A stretch of DNA of 64,000 nucleotides from Salinisphaera hydrothermalis C41B8. Lineage in GTDB: Bacteria > Pseudomonadota > Gammaproteobacteria > Nevskiales > Salinisphaeraceae. The notes under the pieces are model-generated. The model was not told the origin of the DNA and did no database searches. It saw only the letters and a program-made list of their open reading frames with translations. The stretch spans positions 286,231-350,230 of the forward strand of contig NZ_APNK01000002.1 of NCBI RefSeq assembly GCF_000732535.1. Reading direction: 5' to 3'. This document shows, one piece after another, positions 26,249-35,412 of this stretch; within the stretch, counting starts at the first letter, position 1, and each line of letters opens with the position of its first letter. The translations under genes were made by a program, and so were the position numbers.

Positions 26249-27043
26249 TTGGCGGAGTCGGCGGAAACACGGCGACGTCGCGCCGAAAAGCGGGCCGGTG
26301 CCCGCCGCATCGGCCTGGGGCTACTTGGGCTCGCGATCTTTATCGGTATCTGGAAGGCCGCGTATGTCTTCAACTGGGCCCCGCGCGGCACCCTGCCCGA
26401 TCCGTTCGAGATTCCGGCCGCGCTGGTCCGTGAATGGCGCAGCGGCCATCTGCTGCCCGCCATCGGCTCCAGCCTGATTCATTACGTCTGGGGCCTGGGC
26501 GCGGGCACCGCCGCGGGCTTCCTGGTCGGGCTGCTTGCGGCCAGCTCGCGCGCCTTCGACGACCTGCATTACATGCTCGCGCGCGTGCTGCGCCCGATCC
26601 CGCCGCTGGCCTGGGTGGTGTTTGCCATCGCCTGGTTCCACGTCAGCCATGCCGGCGCGGCGTTCGTGATCTCGATCGGCGTGTTCTGGGTGAATTATTT
26701 CGCCACCGCCGCAGGCGTGGCCAACGTCGATCCGCGCTACTACGAACTGGCAAGGGCGTTCGGCCACGGCGGTTTCATCTCGCGCGTGCTCACCATCACG
26801 CTGCCCGGCGCCGCCCCCGGCATTCTGTCGGGCATGCGGACCGGGGTTGGTCAGGCCTGGATGACGCTGATCGCGGCCGAACTGCTCGGCGTGCCCGGCA
26901 TGGGCCAGCAAATGAATTCGGCCGCCGGCGTGGGCGCCTACGATGCGGTCGTGGTCTACATGCTGGCCATTTCTCTGATTTATTCGATTTCAGACGGCCT
27001 GTTCGCGCTGGTCGAGAAACAAGTGCTGCGGTGGCGGCCATGA
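26249..27043 (+). CDS. ABC transporter permease (NitT/TauT type)
   Basis: The 264-residue inner-membrane protein has about six membrane helices and the EAA loop (ELARAFGHGGFISRVLTITL, from about residue 167) that contacts the ATPase. The start is TTG at 26249, two bases after the stop of the binding-protein gene; no ATG or GTG is available before the first helix, so the rare start codon looks real. The cytoplasmic N-terminus is strongly basic. The gene overlaps the ATPase gene by 4 bases. Confidence 0.87.
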   Translation: MAESAETRRRRAEKRAGARRIGLGLLGLAIFIGIWKAAYVFNWAPRGTLPDPFEIPAALVREWRSGHLLPAIGSSLIHYVWGLGAGTAAGFLVGLLAASSRAFDDLHYMLARVLRPIPPLAWVVFAIAWFHVSHAGAAFVISIGVFWVNYFATAAGVANVDPRYYELARAFGHGGFISRVLTITLPGAAPGILSGMRTGVGQAWMTLIAAELLGVPGMGQQMNSAAGVGAYDAVVVYMLAISLIYSISDGLFALVEKQVLRWRP

Positions 27044-27777
27044 GCAACGCGCCCCTACTGACGGTGGAACGGCTGTCGTATCACTACCCGGGCAGCGATC
27101 ATCCGGTCTTCGCCGACCTGGATTTCTCGGTCGCGGACGGCGAATTCGTGGCCATCGTGGGCGGCTCGGGCGTCGGCAAATCCACCTTGTTGCGCAACAT
27201 CGCGGGGCTGATCCCGCCCAGCAGCGGCAACATCGCACTCTCGCCGGCCCGCAACCGCGGCAGCCGCGACCGGGGCTTCGTATTCCAGGACACCCGCCTG
27301 CTGCCCTGGCGGCGGATCGCTTCTAACATCGAGTACGGGCTGGCGGGACTGGATCTGTCGCGCGCCGAGCGCCGCGAACGCGTCGACGAAGTGCTGGAAC
27401 TGACGGCGATGACGCCCTATCGCGATCGCTGGCCGCATTCGATTTCCGGCGGCCAGGCCCAGCGCATCGGGCTGGCCCGTGCGCTCGCCGTACATCCGCG
27501 CCTGCTGCTCATGGACGAACCGTTTTCCGCCGTGGATGCGCTCACGCGACGCCGCCTGCAGGACGAACTGCTTGCGATCTGGCGCCGGCTCGGCATGGCC
27601 GTGCTGTTCGTGACCCACGACATCGACGAAGCGCTCTACCTCGCCGATCGTATTCAGGTCATGCGCGGCAGCCCGGCAGCCATCGTGCGCGACGAGTGCA
27701 TCGAACTGGAGCGCCCGCGCGATCGCAGCGATACGTCCTTCGCCGCCCTCACGCACGAGATTGCCGACTCGCTCTGA
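27040..27777 (+). CDS. ABC transporter ATP-binding protein (NitT/TauT type)
   Basis: The 245-residue protein is the energising subunit of the importer. Walker A is GGSGVGKST (about residues 41-49), the Q-loop FQDTRLLPWR, the signature SGGQAQRIGLARAL and Walker B LLLMDEPFSAVD, followed by the switch His (FVTHD). The Arg-rich Q-loop WRR is common in the nitrate/sulfonate class. The ATG at 27040 overlaps the permease stop (ATGA); longer in-frame readings are shadows of the permease. It is the third gene of the operon. Confidence 0.92.
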   Translation: MSNAPLLTVERLSYHYPGSDHPVFADLDFSVADGEFVAIVGGSGVGKSTLLRNIAGLIPPSSGNIALSPARNRGSRDRGFVFQDTRLLPWRRIASNIEYGLAGLDLSRAERRERVDEVLELTAMTPYRDRWPHSISGGQAQRIGLARALAVHPRLLLMDEPFSAVDALTRRRLQDELLAIWRRLGMAVLFVTHDIDEALYLADRIQVMRGSPAAIVRDECIELERPRDRSDTSFAALTHEIADSL

Positions 27778-27791
27778 ACGGAACCGCCTCG

Positions 27792-28109
27792 ATGACCGAT
27801 ACGTCCGACCAAGAACCGCTTTGCCTGCTCATCCATGCCGCCGATGAGGCCTCGCTGGCCCGGGCCCGCAACAATGCGCGAAACCTCTTGACCGCCGAGC
27901 CGAGCGCGGCGGTGGAGATTGTGCTCAACGGCCCGGCCGTGGCGGCGGCGCTGGCCACACCGGACGACACCGACCGTCTGTTGCGGCTGTGCGCCAATAC
28001 CCTGGCCAATCAGGATCTCGAAGCCCCGGCGGAGATCGCCCGGGTCAAGGCGGCCGTGCTCTATATCGCCCAGCGTCAACGGGACGGCTGGGCCTACATG
28101 CGAGCCTGA
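27792..28109 (+). CDS. DsrE/DsrF-like small protein
   Basis: The 105-residue protein resembles the DsrE-like fold: LCLLIHAADEASLARARNNARNLL at the N-terminus, a central VEIVLNGPAVAAAL strand-helix and LRLCANTLANQDL. A Cys (in LRLCANT) sits where DsrE proteins often carry a sulfur-handling cysteine. It lies 14 bases after the ABC ATPase gene and is probably the last gene of that operon. This makes a sulfur-related ligand for the transporter thinkable, but the support is thin. Confidence 0.65.
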   Translation: MTDTSDQEPLCLLIHAADEASLARARNNARNLLTAEPSAAVEIVLNGPAVAAALATPDDTDRLLRLCANTLANQDLEAPAEIARVKAAVLYIAQRQRDGWAYMRA

Positions 28110-28155
28110 GCGCGTCGGCGGCTGCCCGCGAGGGAGGCCGAGGCGCCGTACCGGA

Positions 28156-28926
28156 TCAGTTCAATGCCGCGAAGCGGTCGGCGTCGACCACGGGGAGCTG
28201 CTCCAGCCCCGGCCGCGCGAAGTAGTAGCCCTGCTGCAACGCAATGCCGCGGCGACGCAGCCAGGCGGCTTCCGCGGCCGTCTCCACGCCTTCGGCGAGC
28301 AGGCGGATATCCAATGCGGTCGCCAGGGTGACCAGCGCATCGACCAGCCGTTGGCGTCGCGGCGCCGCGGGAATATCACGGATCAGTTCTCGATCGATTT
28401 TGATCAAATCGGGCCGTAAGTCGATCAACAAATCGAGATTGGCATGCCCGGTGCCGAAATCGTCGAGCGCGACGACGAACCCCATGGCGCGATACGACTC
28501 CACGATATTCTGCAGATGACGCCGATCGCGCACGGCTTCGGTTTCGATGACCTCGAACATCAACTGCGAAGAAGGCCACTGCAACCGCTCGGCTGCCGCG
28601 AGCGTGGCCTGGATGCAGGCTCGGGGCGCATAGACCGCGTTCGGCAGAAAGTTGATCGAAATCGTGCGATCGCAGCCCAACGCGTGGGCTAGCTCCAGCG
28701 CCCGCACGCGACAAGCCTGATCGAATGTATAGACGTTGTGATCATCGACCCGGTCGAGAATAGACGCCGCCGACTCTCCGCCGGGCCCGCGCACCAGCGC
28801 CTCGTAGGCATGCACCGTACCGGTGAATACATCCACGATGGGCTGAAAGGCCATGGTGAACTCAAAGTCGAGCGTGCCGCCGCAACGCAAGCAGGGCGCT
28901 GTCTCGGCGCCATCACGATCCATCAT
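28156..28926 (-). CDS. EAL-domain cyclic-di-GMP phosphodiesterase
   Basis: The protein consists of a single EAL domain of about 240 residues, preceded by a short Cys-x2-Cys segment (CLRCGG) that could bind metal. Catalytic motifs look intact: the EAL signature in AYEALVRGPGG, EVIETEA, LDDFGTGHANLDLL, IKIDRELI, LAEGVET and QGYYFARP. It should hydrolyse cyclic di-GMP in the cytoplasm. There is no transmembrane or sensory domain. I use the ATG at 28926; the frame is open to 29040 with a less likely N-terminus. It is a single gene. Confidence 0.85.
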   Translation of the reverse strand: MMDRDGAETAPCLRCGGTLDFEFTMAFQPIVDVFTGTVHAYEALVRGPGGESAASILDRVDDHNVYTFDQACRVRALELAHALGCDRTISINFLPNAVYAPRACIQATLAAAERLQWPSSQLMFEVIETEAVRDRRHLQNIVESYRAMGFVVALDDFGTGHANLDLLIDLRPDLIKIDRELIRDIPAAPRRQRLVDALVTLATALDIRLLAEGVETAAEAAWLRRRGIALQQGYYFARPGLEQLPVVDADRFAALN

Positions 28927-29087
28927 GCATTTCCCCAGTAACGCCCCGCGCGAGCGCCAGCTGCCACTTGATTCCGAATGATTCGAGTGTAGCCGAGGCA
29001 CGCCCCGAATGAACTGGGTAATCGTGCCCAGAAAACGCATCTTTTTGAGCGGTTACGCCGCGTGATCCGTGGCATGGCCAGGCGTGA

Positions 29088-29597
29088 TCAACCCGGCAGG
29101 CCCCGCTGGGTTCCGGAATCGTCGACGAGATATACCGGATCGCCGATGCTCAGGTGTCCGCCGCTGACGATCCGCGCCCGCATACCCCCAAGCCCGTGCA
29201 GCGCGGCGCGCATATCCGCCTCCAGTAGTCGCGACAGGTAACCACAAGGCGGACAGCGGCCGGCAAGCATGATGTGGACCTCGCCGATGAGGAGCTCTCG
29301 GCCCGCCCATGTTTCGAGCCGTCCGGTCTCGATCAGCAGATTGCGGCGCAGCATGGCGGCGGGCAGCTCGTGCTCCAGCCCCCGACGGCAGATAGCCAGC
29401 GTCTCGGTATCCAGAATCGACAACGCCCGTGCGCCGGAAATCAGCGGCGTCCGGCGGGAAAATGTCCCCGTGCCGCGATGATAACGATCGCCCACGAGGC
29501 CGTGTCCGGCGTCGGCCCGCACCGAATCGCGGGCCGTCATCGGCAGACTTCGCTCGGCCGCGATGTACACGCCCGCGAGCCGCCCGATCAGTCGCAT
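29088..29597 (-). CDS. MOSC-domain protein
   Basis: MOSC domains bind or transfer sulfur in molybdenum-cofactor-linked enzymes. The 169-residue product shows DAGHGLVGDRYHRGTGTFS and ISGARALSILDTETL. It also has the conserved Cys region AGRCPPCGYL and GGMRARIVSGGHLSIGDPV near the end, all typical of stand-alone MOSC proteins. I place the start at 29597 (MRLIGRLAGVY). A CAACT-TG-AGTTG inverted repeat lies about 40 bases upstream and could be an operator. It is monocistronic, and the link to molybdenum is by family only. Confidence 0.8.
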   Translation of the reverse strand: MRLIGRLAGVYIAAERSLPMTARDSVRADAGHGLVGDRYHRGTGTFSRRTPLISGARALSILDTETLAICRRGLEHELPAAMLRRNLLIETGRLETWAGRELLIGEVHIMLAGRCPPCGYLSRLLEADMRAALHGLGGMRARIVSGGHLSIGDPVYLVDDSGTQRGLPG

Positions 29598-29816
29598 ATC
29601 GGGGCCTGCAGCGGGGTAGCTGCGCCGAAAGTCAACTTGAGTTGGCGTCGACAGCCTGCTGTCATGGCCAATGCATCGGGTCTTATGCCGCATAGGCTAC
29701 GCACCTCGTGGCAGGCCACAAGCGACGTATAGTGACGGGAATCCTCAAGCCGACGACAGGACTGTGATGCCGATCGCGCCCATCGCCGAACATCGCCGCC
29801 TCGATCAAGCCGCGTC

Positions 29817-32192
29817 ATGACACTGCGCAATATCGATGCGCTGTTCTCGGGCGCGCGCGCGACCGTTTTCGGCCGAACGACCACGTCGGCCCAGACTCAG
29901 CTGCTGGCCAATCTGACGTCCAGCGCCGATGACGACGTCATGCATGTGACCGCGCGCGCGCATCGCGCCCGGTTGCCAGCCCAACCCGGCCCGTGCGCGG
30001 TGATCCTCGATCCGCGCTGGGGCAAGCCCGACATCATCGCCGCGCTTGCCGAGGCGGGTTGTCGTGCCGTGGTCTGGGCGGCGCCCAAGCGGATTGGCGA
30101 CGACGTGCTCCGTGCGGCGCGCCCCACCAACATGCGGCTGCTCGGCGGGCGCACGGCCGGCGTGTTCGACACGCGCAACGGTCTGAACATGACCACCCTG
30201 GCCTCGCTGCCCCGGCCTGGCAAGGTCGCGCTGATCAGCCAGTCGCAGTCGCTCACCGCCGCGGCGGTCGACTGGGCGCTGGGCCGTAATCTGGGTTTCT
30301 CGTGGCTGGCTTGCACCGGCGCCGAGGCCGATATCGACGCCGCGGACTTGCTCGATCATGCCGCCCTGGATCCGCGTACGCGCGCCGTGGTGCTACAGAT
30401 CGGCGAAATCGCCGAACCCCGCAAATTCATGTCGGCCGCCCGGGCGGCCGCGCGCGTCAAGCCGGTGCTCGTACTCCAGACGCGGGCCGATCGCCCGGGT
30501 ACGCCGCCCGGGCCGGACCCGGCCCGATCAGCGGCATTTGCGCGTGCCGGGCTGGTGGAATGCGAAAACCTCGGCGGCCTGTTCGACGGTCTGGCCGCGC
30601 TGGAACTGTTGCCGAGCGTGCGTCAGGACCGCGTCATGGTGCTCGGCAACGGGGCCGGGGTCTGCGCGCTGGGCACCGATGCCTTGCGGCGGGCCGCCCT
30701 CACCCCCGCCGAGGCCGGATCCGATACGGTCGAAAAACTGGGTGAAGTCGCGCCGCGCGCGCACAACACGGGCGCCGGCATCGACCTGGCCAGCTCCGAC
30801 ATCCCCGAGACGTTGGCCGCTTTGCGTCTGGCCCTCGCCGATCGCAGCGTGGACGCGGCCCTGCTCGTCCACAGTCCGGTCGCCGGGCATCCGCACGAAC
30901 CCATGGTCGAAGCCATCGCCGACGCCAAGCTCGATGCACGTCTGATGACGGTATGGCTCGGCCTGCACACCGCGCTGCCGGCGCGGGCGGCGAGCGCCCA
31001 GGCCCGTCTGGCCACGTTCGCTTCCGCCGACGAGGCCGCCCGCGCCATCCATTACCGTCGCAGCTATCACGAAGCGCACGAACTGCTCACGGCCACACCG
31101 CCACCCGATCCCACAGTCACCGCCGACGCGGGCGCAATCCGGCATCGTCTGCACGTGTTGGCCGAAGACGGGGTCGAATGGCTATCGGCCGAGGACACCC
31201 AGGAAACGCTGGCGGCTTACGGCATCGTCGGTGGTCCGAGCGGACGCGCGGGTGCCGACCCGTCGATCCGCGTCCGCATCGAGGTGATCGATCATCCCGA
31301 ACTCGGCATGGTCATGCGTGTGACCGACGAGTCACTCGGTGTGGCCCCGGCCTACGGCTTCGCCCCGCTGGACGCCTTATTGGCACGGCGCATGCTGGAA
31401 GGCGCCAGTGCCGGTCGCCTGTCCGCGACCGTGGAGGCGGTCGAAGCCCTGGCACAAGCGCTGGTGCGCTTGTCCAAGCTGGTGGTCGACATCGCCGAAA
31501 TCACGCGGCTGGACTTGCATCTGGCCATCGGTCCGCACGGCCGACTGCATACGCCCACCGATACGCTGATCGAGATCACGGCCGATCCCCGGCCGCCCCG
31601 CCGCCGTCTGGCCATGTCGCCTTACCCGGCGCGCATGCGGCATCGCGTCACGCTACGCGACCACCGCACATACATCGTGCGCGCGATTCATCCCTCGGAC
31701 GAACCGTTGGTGCTCGACCTGCTGGAAAGCCTCAGCCCGGAAGAGATCCGGTTGCGCTTCTTCAACACGATCCGGCATTTCTCGCACGACATGGCGGCGC
31801 GCATGACGCAGATCGATTACGACCGCGAGGTCTCGCTGGTGATCAGTCCGGCCAAGAGGCCGGGCGAGCTGACCGCCATGGGCACCATCATCGCCGACCC
31901 GGATGGTCGCGAGGCGGAATTCGCGGTGCTGGTGCACCATGCCCATACCGGCGTCGGCCTCGGCCGGCATCTGCTCGATTGCCTGCTGCGTCAGGCCCAC
32001 GCGCGCGGCATCGGCACCGTCTACGGCGAGATCCTCGCCGACAACCGGCCCATGTTGGAACTGGCCCGCAGCCTCGGCTTCACCATCCGCCGCTCGCTCG
32101 ACGATGCCACCAGTGTGCGCGCCGAGATTGACGTGGCCCGCTACCGCAACGCCGAGCTCCCACCACCACAAGACAGCGACGACGCCCCATGA
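29817..32192 (+). CDS. Pat-type protein: NDP-forming acyl-CoA synthetase-like domains fused to a GNAT acetyltransferase
   Basis: The 791-residue protein has a CoA-binding/succinyl-CoA synthetase-like front (ALISQSQSLTAAAVDWALG, about residue 138 onward; LGNGAGVCALGTDAL) and a shortened middle region where an ATP-grasp domain is expected. A C-terminal GNAT domain follows (about 600-770; motif A region GVGLGRHLLDCLLRQAHARG). Related Pat/PatZ enzymes acetylate acetyl-CoA synthetase and other proteins. It is about 100 residues shorter than the usual 880-900, and the first domain's catalytic signatures look weak, so that half may only sense nucleotide or CoA. It overlaps the next gene by 4 bases. 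Confidence 0.82.
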   Translation: MTLRNIDALFSGARATVFGRTTTSAQTQLLANLTSSADDDVMHVTARAHRARLPAQPGPCAVILDPRWGKPDIIAALAEAGCRAVVWAAPKRIGDDVLRAARPTNMRLLGGRTAGVFDTRNGLNMTTLASLPRPGKVALISQSQSLTAAAVDWALGRNLGFSWLACTGAEADIDAADLLDHAALDPRTRAVVLQIGEIAEPRKFMSAARAAARVKPVLVLQTRADRPGTPPGPDPARSAAFARAGLVECENLGGLFDGLAALELLPSVRQDRVMVLGNGAGVCALGTDALRRAALTPAEAGSDTVEKLGEVAPRAHNTGAGIDLASSDIPETLAALRLALADRSVDAALLVHSPVAGHPHEPMVEAIADAKLDARLMTVWLGLHTALPARAASAQARLATFASADEAARAIHYRRSYHEAHELLTATPPPDPTVTADAGAIRHRLHVLAEDGVEWLSAEDTQETLAAYGIVGGPSGRAGADPSIRVRIEVIDHPELGMVMRVTDESLGVAPAYGFAPLDALLARRMLEGASAGRLSATVEAVEALAQALVRLSKLVVDIAEITRLDLHLAIGPHGRLHTPTDTLIEITADPRPPRRRLAMSPYPARMRHRVTLRDHRTYIVRAIHPSDEPLVLDLLESLSPEEIRLRFFNTIRHFSHDMAARMTQIDYDREVSLVISPAKRPGELTAMGTIIADPDGREAEFAVLVHHAHTGVGLGRHLLDCLLRQAHARGIGTVYGEILADNRPMLELARSLGFTIRRSLDDATSVRAEIDVARYRNAELPPPQDSDDAP

Positions 32193-32740
32193 ATACCCCG
32201 GTACCGGCCCGCGAGGTCCATACTTTCTGGTTCGAAACCCTCGCGCCCGCCGACTGGTTCGCCAGCAACGACGCACTCGATCGTCGCATCGCGGCAGAAT
32301 TCGGCGCGCTGATCCCGGCGGCGCGTGCCGGGGCGCTGGAGTTCTGGCGCGTCTCGGCCACCGGACGGCTGGCCGAAATCCTCGTACTGGACCAGTTCTC
32401 GCGCAATGTCTTTCGCGGGCACGCCGATGCGTTCGCCGGCGACGACATGGCGCTGGCACTGGCGAAACAGGCGATCGAGGTCGGCGCAGCGCAGCATCTC
32501 GCCGCACGCGAACGCGCTTTTCTCTACCTGCCGTTCATGCACAGCGAGTCGCTGGCGGAGCACGACCGGGCGCTCGAACTGTTCTCCGAGCCCGGGCTCG
32601 AACAACAGCTGCAACATGAACACCGACACCGCGCCGTGCTTGAGCGGTTTGGTCGCTATCCGCAAAGAAACGCCGCCCTCGGCCGTACGAATACGGACGA
32701 GGAAACGGCGTTTCTGGCCCAACCGGGTTCGGGGTTTTAA
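32189..32740 (+). CDS. DUF924-family protein
   Basis: The 183-residue protein has the DUF924 signatures: FWFETLAPADWF near the start, LAEILVLDQFSRNVFRG (about residues 65-81), AFLYLPFMHSES, and RFGRYPQRNAALGR near the end. The fold is TPR-like and all-helical; biochemical function is not established for the family. It is translationally coupled to the Pat-type acetyltransferase gene (4-base overlap) and meets the TonB receptor gene tail-to-tail with a 4-base overlap. Confidence 0.87.
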   Translation: MNTPVPAREVHTFWFETLAPADWFASNDALDRRIAAEFGALIPAARAGALEFWRVSATGRLAEILVLDQFSRNVFRGHADAFAGDDMALALAKQAIEVGAAQHLAARERAFLYLPFMHSESLAEHDRALELFSEPGLEQQLQHEHRHRAVLERFGRYPQRNAALGRTNTDEETAFLAQPGSGF

Positions 32741-34983
32741 AACCGCACGTATAAGCCGGCAAAAACGTTGAACGGCTCCGCATATTTCTTGCGCGGATTA
32801 TCGGGCCCCTGGCCGGCGTCGACGACGTACTGATTGTTCAGCAGATTGTCGAGATTCACCGACACCGACATTTTCTTCACGCCCATGTTTTTCGCCATGG
32901 CGTCCGGAAAGTCGTACTTGGCATACGCCTTCGTTTCGACGTGATCTTTGATTTTATAGAACTGGTTGTCGTAGAGGCCGACGTAATAACTCGATACATA
33001 CTGGCCGGAGATGCCGCCCGACCAGCCCTTGTACTTCACCCGCAGGCCGAGCGCATCGGTGTTGCGCGGTGACTGCTCCGGCGGCTGCGCGTGGTCGCTG
33101 TAGTAGGCGTTCAGATAACCGATGTTGGCGAAGCCCGATAGCCAACCATTGAACGCATAGCTGTTCTCGAGCTCCACGCCCTGGTTCACCCGCCCGCCGG
33201 CGTTGACCAGCTGCGAGTAAGATGTCGAACCCTTACCGAAACTCTCCGAGCGGATATAGCTCAAATAGTGCGTTTCGAACAGGGTCAGGCGGCCGCTCCA
33301 GGGCCCCTTGTCCCAGATCGTGCCCACTTCGTAGCTGTCGGCTTCTTCCGGCGCCAGGTTGGTATTGAAACGACCGGAATAGAACTGGTTGTACCCCGGC
33401 GGCTTGAACGATCGGGTGTAGTTGCCGTAGACGTTCCATCCTTCAAGCAGTTGATAGTTCAACCCGAGCGACGGCAACAACCGGTTATACGATACCGCCT
33501 GATGCGTACCGGCCAGATTGTTGTAGAAATCGCGGTCGATTCGGGCGTATTTGAGACCCGGCGTGATCGTGAAGTGCTTGAACGGCCGGATCTCGACTTC
33601 CACATACGGCTGCTCGGTGCTGTTCTTCACCGTTTCGCTGTACTCCGGGCCGAGAGGCGGCCCCTTGCCTTGTTTCGTTTCAATCGGCGTGCGGTCGGCC
33701 CGATGCAGTGTGTCCTGGTAACTCCAATACACACCGGTTCGGAATGTGGCGTATTTCATGTCGTAGGCAAACCGGAAGATATTGCCGACACGATCCTCGT
33801 TGTGCCGGCTCTTGACCTGGTACAGCTCATTGTTGTTCGACGACGTCGCCGAGGCGCCATAGCCCCGGGCGTAGTAGTAGTAGAGCTGGTTGGATACGTG
33901 GATGTTGTTCCGGTTGATCTCGTACTTGATGTACGTCCGGTTGTTATAGAACTTGTTGTAGTTGTAGCCGAAGTATTCGATCGAGTCGGGATTTTCGTTG
34001 TAGCCGTTGTAGCGCTTGCCGTACTGCGCCTTCTCGGCATCCGAGATGCCACGATAATAGTTGTAGCTCTGGTCGGTGCTGTGGAAATACAGCGTGAGCT
34101 TGCCCAGCGGCAGCTTGCTGATCGACTTGAACGTCGCGTCGTTGCGGTACTTGGTATTGGTGTGGTCGTAATAGCCATCGCCGTCACGCGCAGACAGACT
34201 CAGGATCGCCGATGTCGAATCGTCGAGAAACGAGCCGGTATTGATCTGGGCCCCGTACTGCTTGGCATGAAACGAGCCCACGCCGAGATAGGGCTGGATA
34301 TAGAAATCCGGCTGCGGATCCTTGGTATGGATGGCGATCGTGCCCCCAAAATTGCTCAACCCCATGGTCGACGCCGAACCGGCGCCCGGCATCACGTCGA
34401 TACTGCTGATCGCGTAGTTGTTGGTGATGTCGTTGGTATAGACGGAGCCATCGTCCGACGAATTCACCGGGATGCCATCGATCAACAACCCCAGATGGTT
34501 CTGATCGAAACCGCGCAGCCGATACGTACTGCCGCTGTCGTTGGACCCGGTGTGCGAACGAACGAAGTTCGGTTGGTTCGTCAGCGCGGCCGCGAAATCC
34601 TGCACCGGGGCCGTGGCATCCTGAATCTGAGCCTGGGTCACCGTGGTCTGGGTGCGGGTCGACTCCGGAATCTGTGCCTGGCCGGTCAGCATTTTCAGAT
34701 AATCGGCTTGTCCGGTCACCGTCACGTTGTCCAGCGTCGTCGTGCTGACGGCAGCGCTGCTCGCGGCCGGCGCGGCCGGCGCGGCCGGCACGGGCGCCGC
34801 AGCGGCCGGAGCAGCGGCTGCGATCGGGGCGGTGCCATTCGTGTTGGTGTGATCGTTGTCGGTTGCCATGGCCGTGGGTGCCAGAACGACACCACAGGCC
34901 AGTAACAACGACGCGCCGAGCACCGGTCGTACTTGCTCCGTAGAAAACATACCCCCAAAGCCTCCCTTGGCTTGTGTTTGCAT
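32737..34983 (-). CDS. TonB-dependent outer-membrane receptor
   Basis: The 748-residue protein has a signal peptide and an unusual Ala/Pro-rich linker (about residues 50-85) before the plug domain (VTVTGQADYLKML, then DFAAALTNQPNFVRSHTG, LRGFDQNHLGLLIDGIPVN). A ~600-residue Tyr/Asn-rich beta-barrel ends in an aromatic residue (AGLYVRF), as needed for Bam insertion. The ligand is unknown. The length is normal for siderophore or small-molecule receptors. No siderophore genes are adjacent. A structured GC-rich segment lies in the 430-base leader. Confidence 0.9.
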   Translation of the reverse strand: MQTQAKGGFGGMFSTEQVRPVLGASLLLACGVVLAPTAMATDNDHTNTNGTAPIAAAAPAAAAPVPAAPAAPAASSAAVSTTTLDNVTVTGQADYLKMLTGQAQIPESTRTQTTVTQAQIQDATAPVQDFAAALTNQPNFVRSHTGSNDSGSTYRLRGFDQNHLGLLIDGIPVNSSDDGSVYTNDITNNYAISSIDVMPGAGSASTMGLSNFGGTIAIHTKDPQPDFYIQPYLGVGSFHAKQYGAQINTGSFLDDSTSAILSLSARDGDGYYDHTNTKYRNDATFKSISKLPLGKLTLYFHSTDQSYNYYRGISDAEKAQYGKRYNGYNENPDSIEYFGYNYNKFYNNRTYIKYEINRNNIHVSNQLYYYYARGYGASATSSNNNELYQVKSRHNEDRVGNIFRFAYDMKYATFRTGVYWSYQDTLHRADRTPIETKQGKGPPLGPEYSETVKNSTEQPYVEVEIRPFKHFTITPGLKYARIDRDFYNNLAGTHQAVSYNRLLPSLGLNYQLLEGWNVYGNYTRSFKPPGYNQFYSGRFNTNLAPEEADSYEVGTIWDKGPWSGRLTLFETHYLSYIRSESFGKGSTSYSQLVNAGGRVNQGVELENSYAFNGWLSGFANIGYLNAYYSDHAQPPEQSPRNTDALGLRVKYKGWSGGISGQYVSSYYVGLYDNQFYKIKDHVETKAYAKYDFPDAMAKNMGVKKMSVSVNLDNLLNNQYVVDAGQGPDNPRKKYAEPFNVFAGLYVRF

Positions 34984-35412
34984 GAGGCGATCCCCCGCCC
35001 CGTCGGAAACGTCTCGAGATCCCGAGACCGTGCGGTCACGCTAGCCGCGCTTTGTTGCATCGGCGTGTCACGGACGCCCCGATATCCGAATGCCTCCTAC
35101 CGGACGGCATCGCCGTCTCAAACCAAGGCGAGCCATGCGCTCAAGGCGTTCGATGGATACCCAAGCGCTTAAACCCTATTTGAATAGAGCTTTATCCAGA
35201 TACGGCGCGGTGGATGTTCGCGAAGGGCTGGTATCGGGGCAGGCACGGCGGGGGCGCGGCCCCCGTCGATCCGCGGTGCCACCCGCGGTAGCGCGGGCCG
35301 ATACCGGGCCTCGACGTATCGCCGCGTCAAGGCGAAGGCCGGGTCAACGACGGCTGTATCTTCCCCCCAGGCGTGCTACAAATCGGCCGCCATCCTCGGA
35401 TCGCTGCTCGTT
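34984..35412. other. Gene-free divergent region with a structured GC-rich segment
   Basis: This 429-base gap lies between the TonB receptor and the S1/P1 nuclease genes, which are divergent. It contains nested inverted repeats. GGTATCGG (35230-35237) pairs with CCGATACC (35298-35305). Inside are two hairpins, CGGGGGC-GCG-GCCCCCG (35249-35265) and CCGCGG...CCGCGG (35271-35288). Together they could form a three-way junction in RNA from either strand. I see no gene and no riboswitch that I recognise. Confidence 0.45.

Noticed and set aside
35225..35310. On the minus strand GGGTGGCACCGCGG resembles the conserved T-box antiterminator sequence.
   Set aside because: The specifier stem, AG bulge and other T-box parts are not seen. 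The downstream gene is a TonB receptor, and T-boxes are essentially absent from Gammaproteobacteria. GC-rich chance similarity is more likely.
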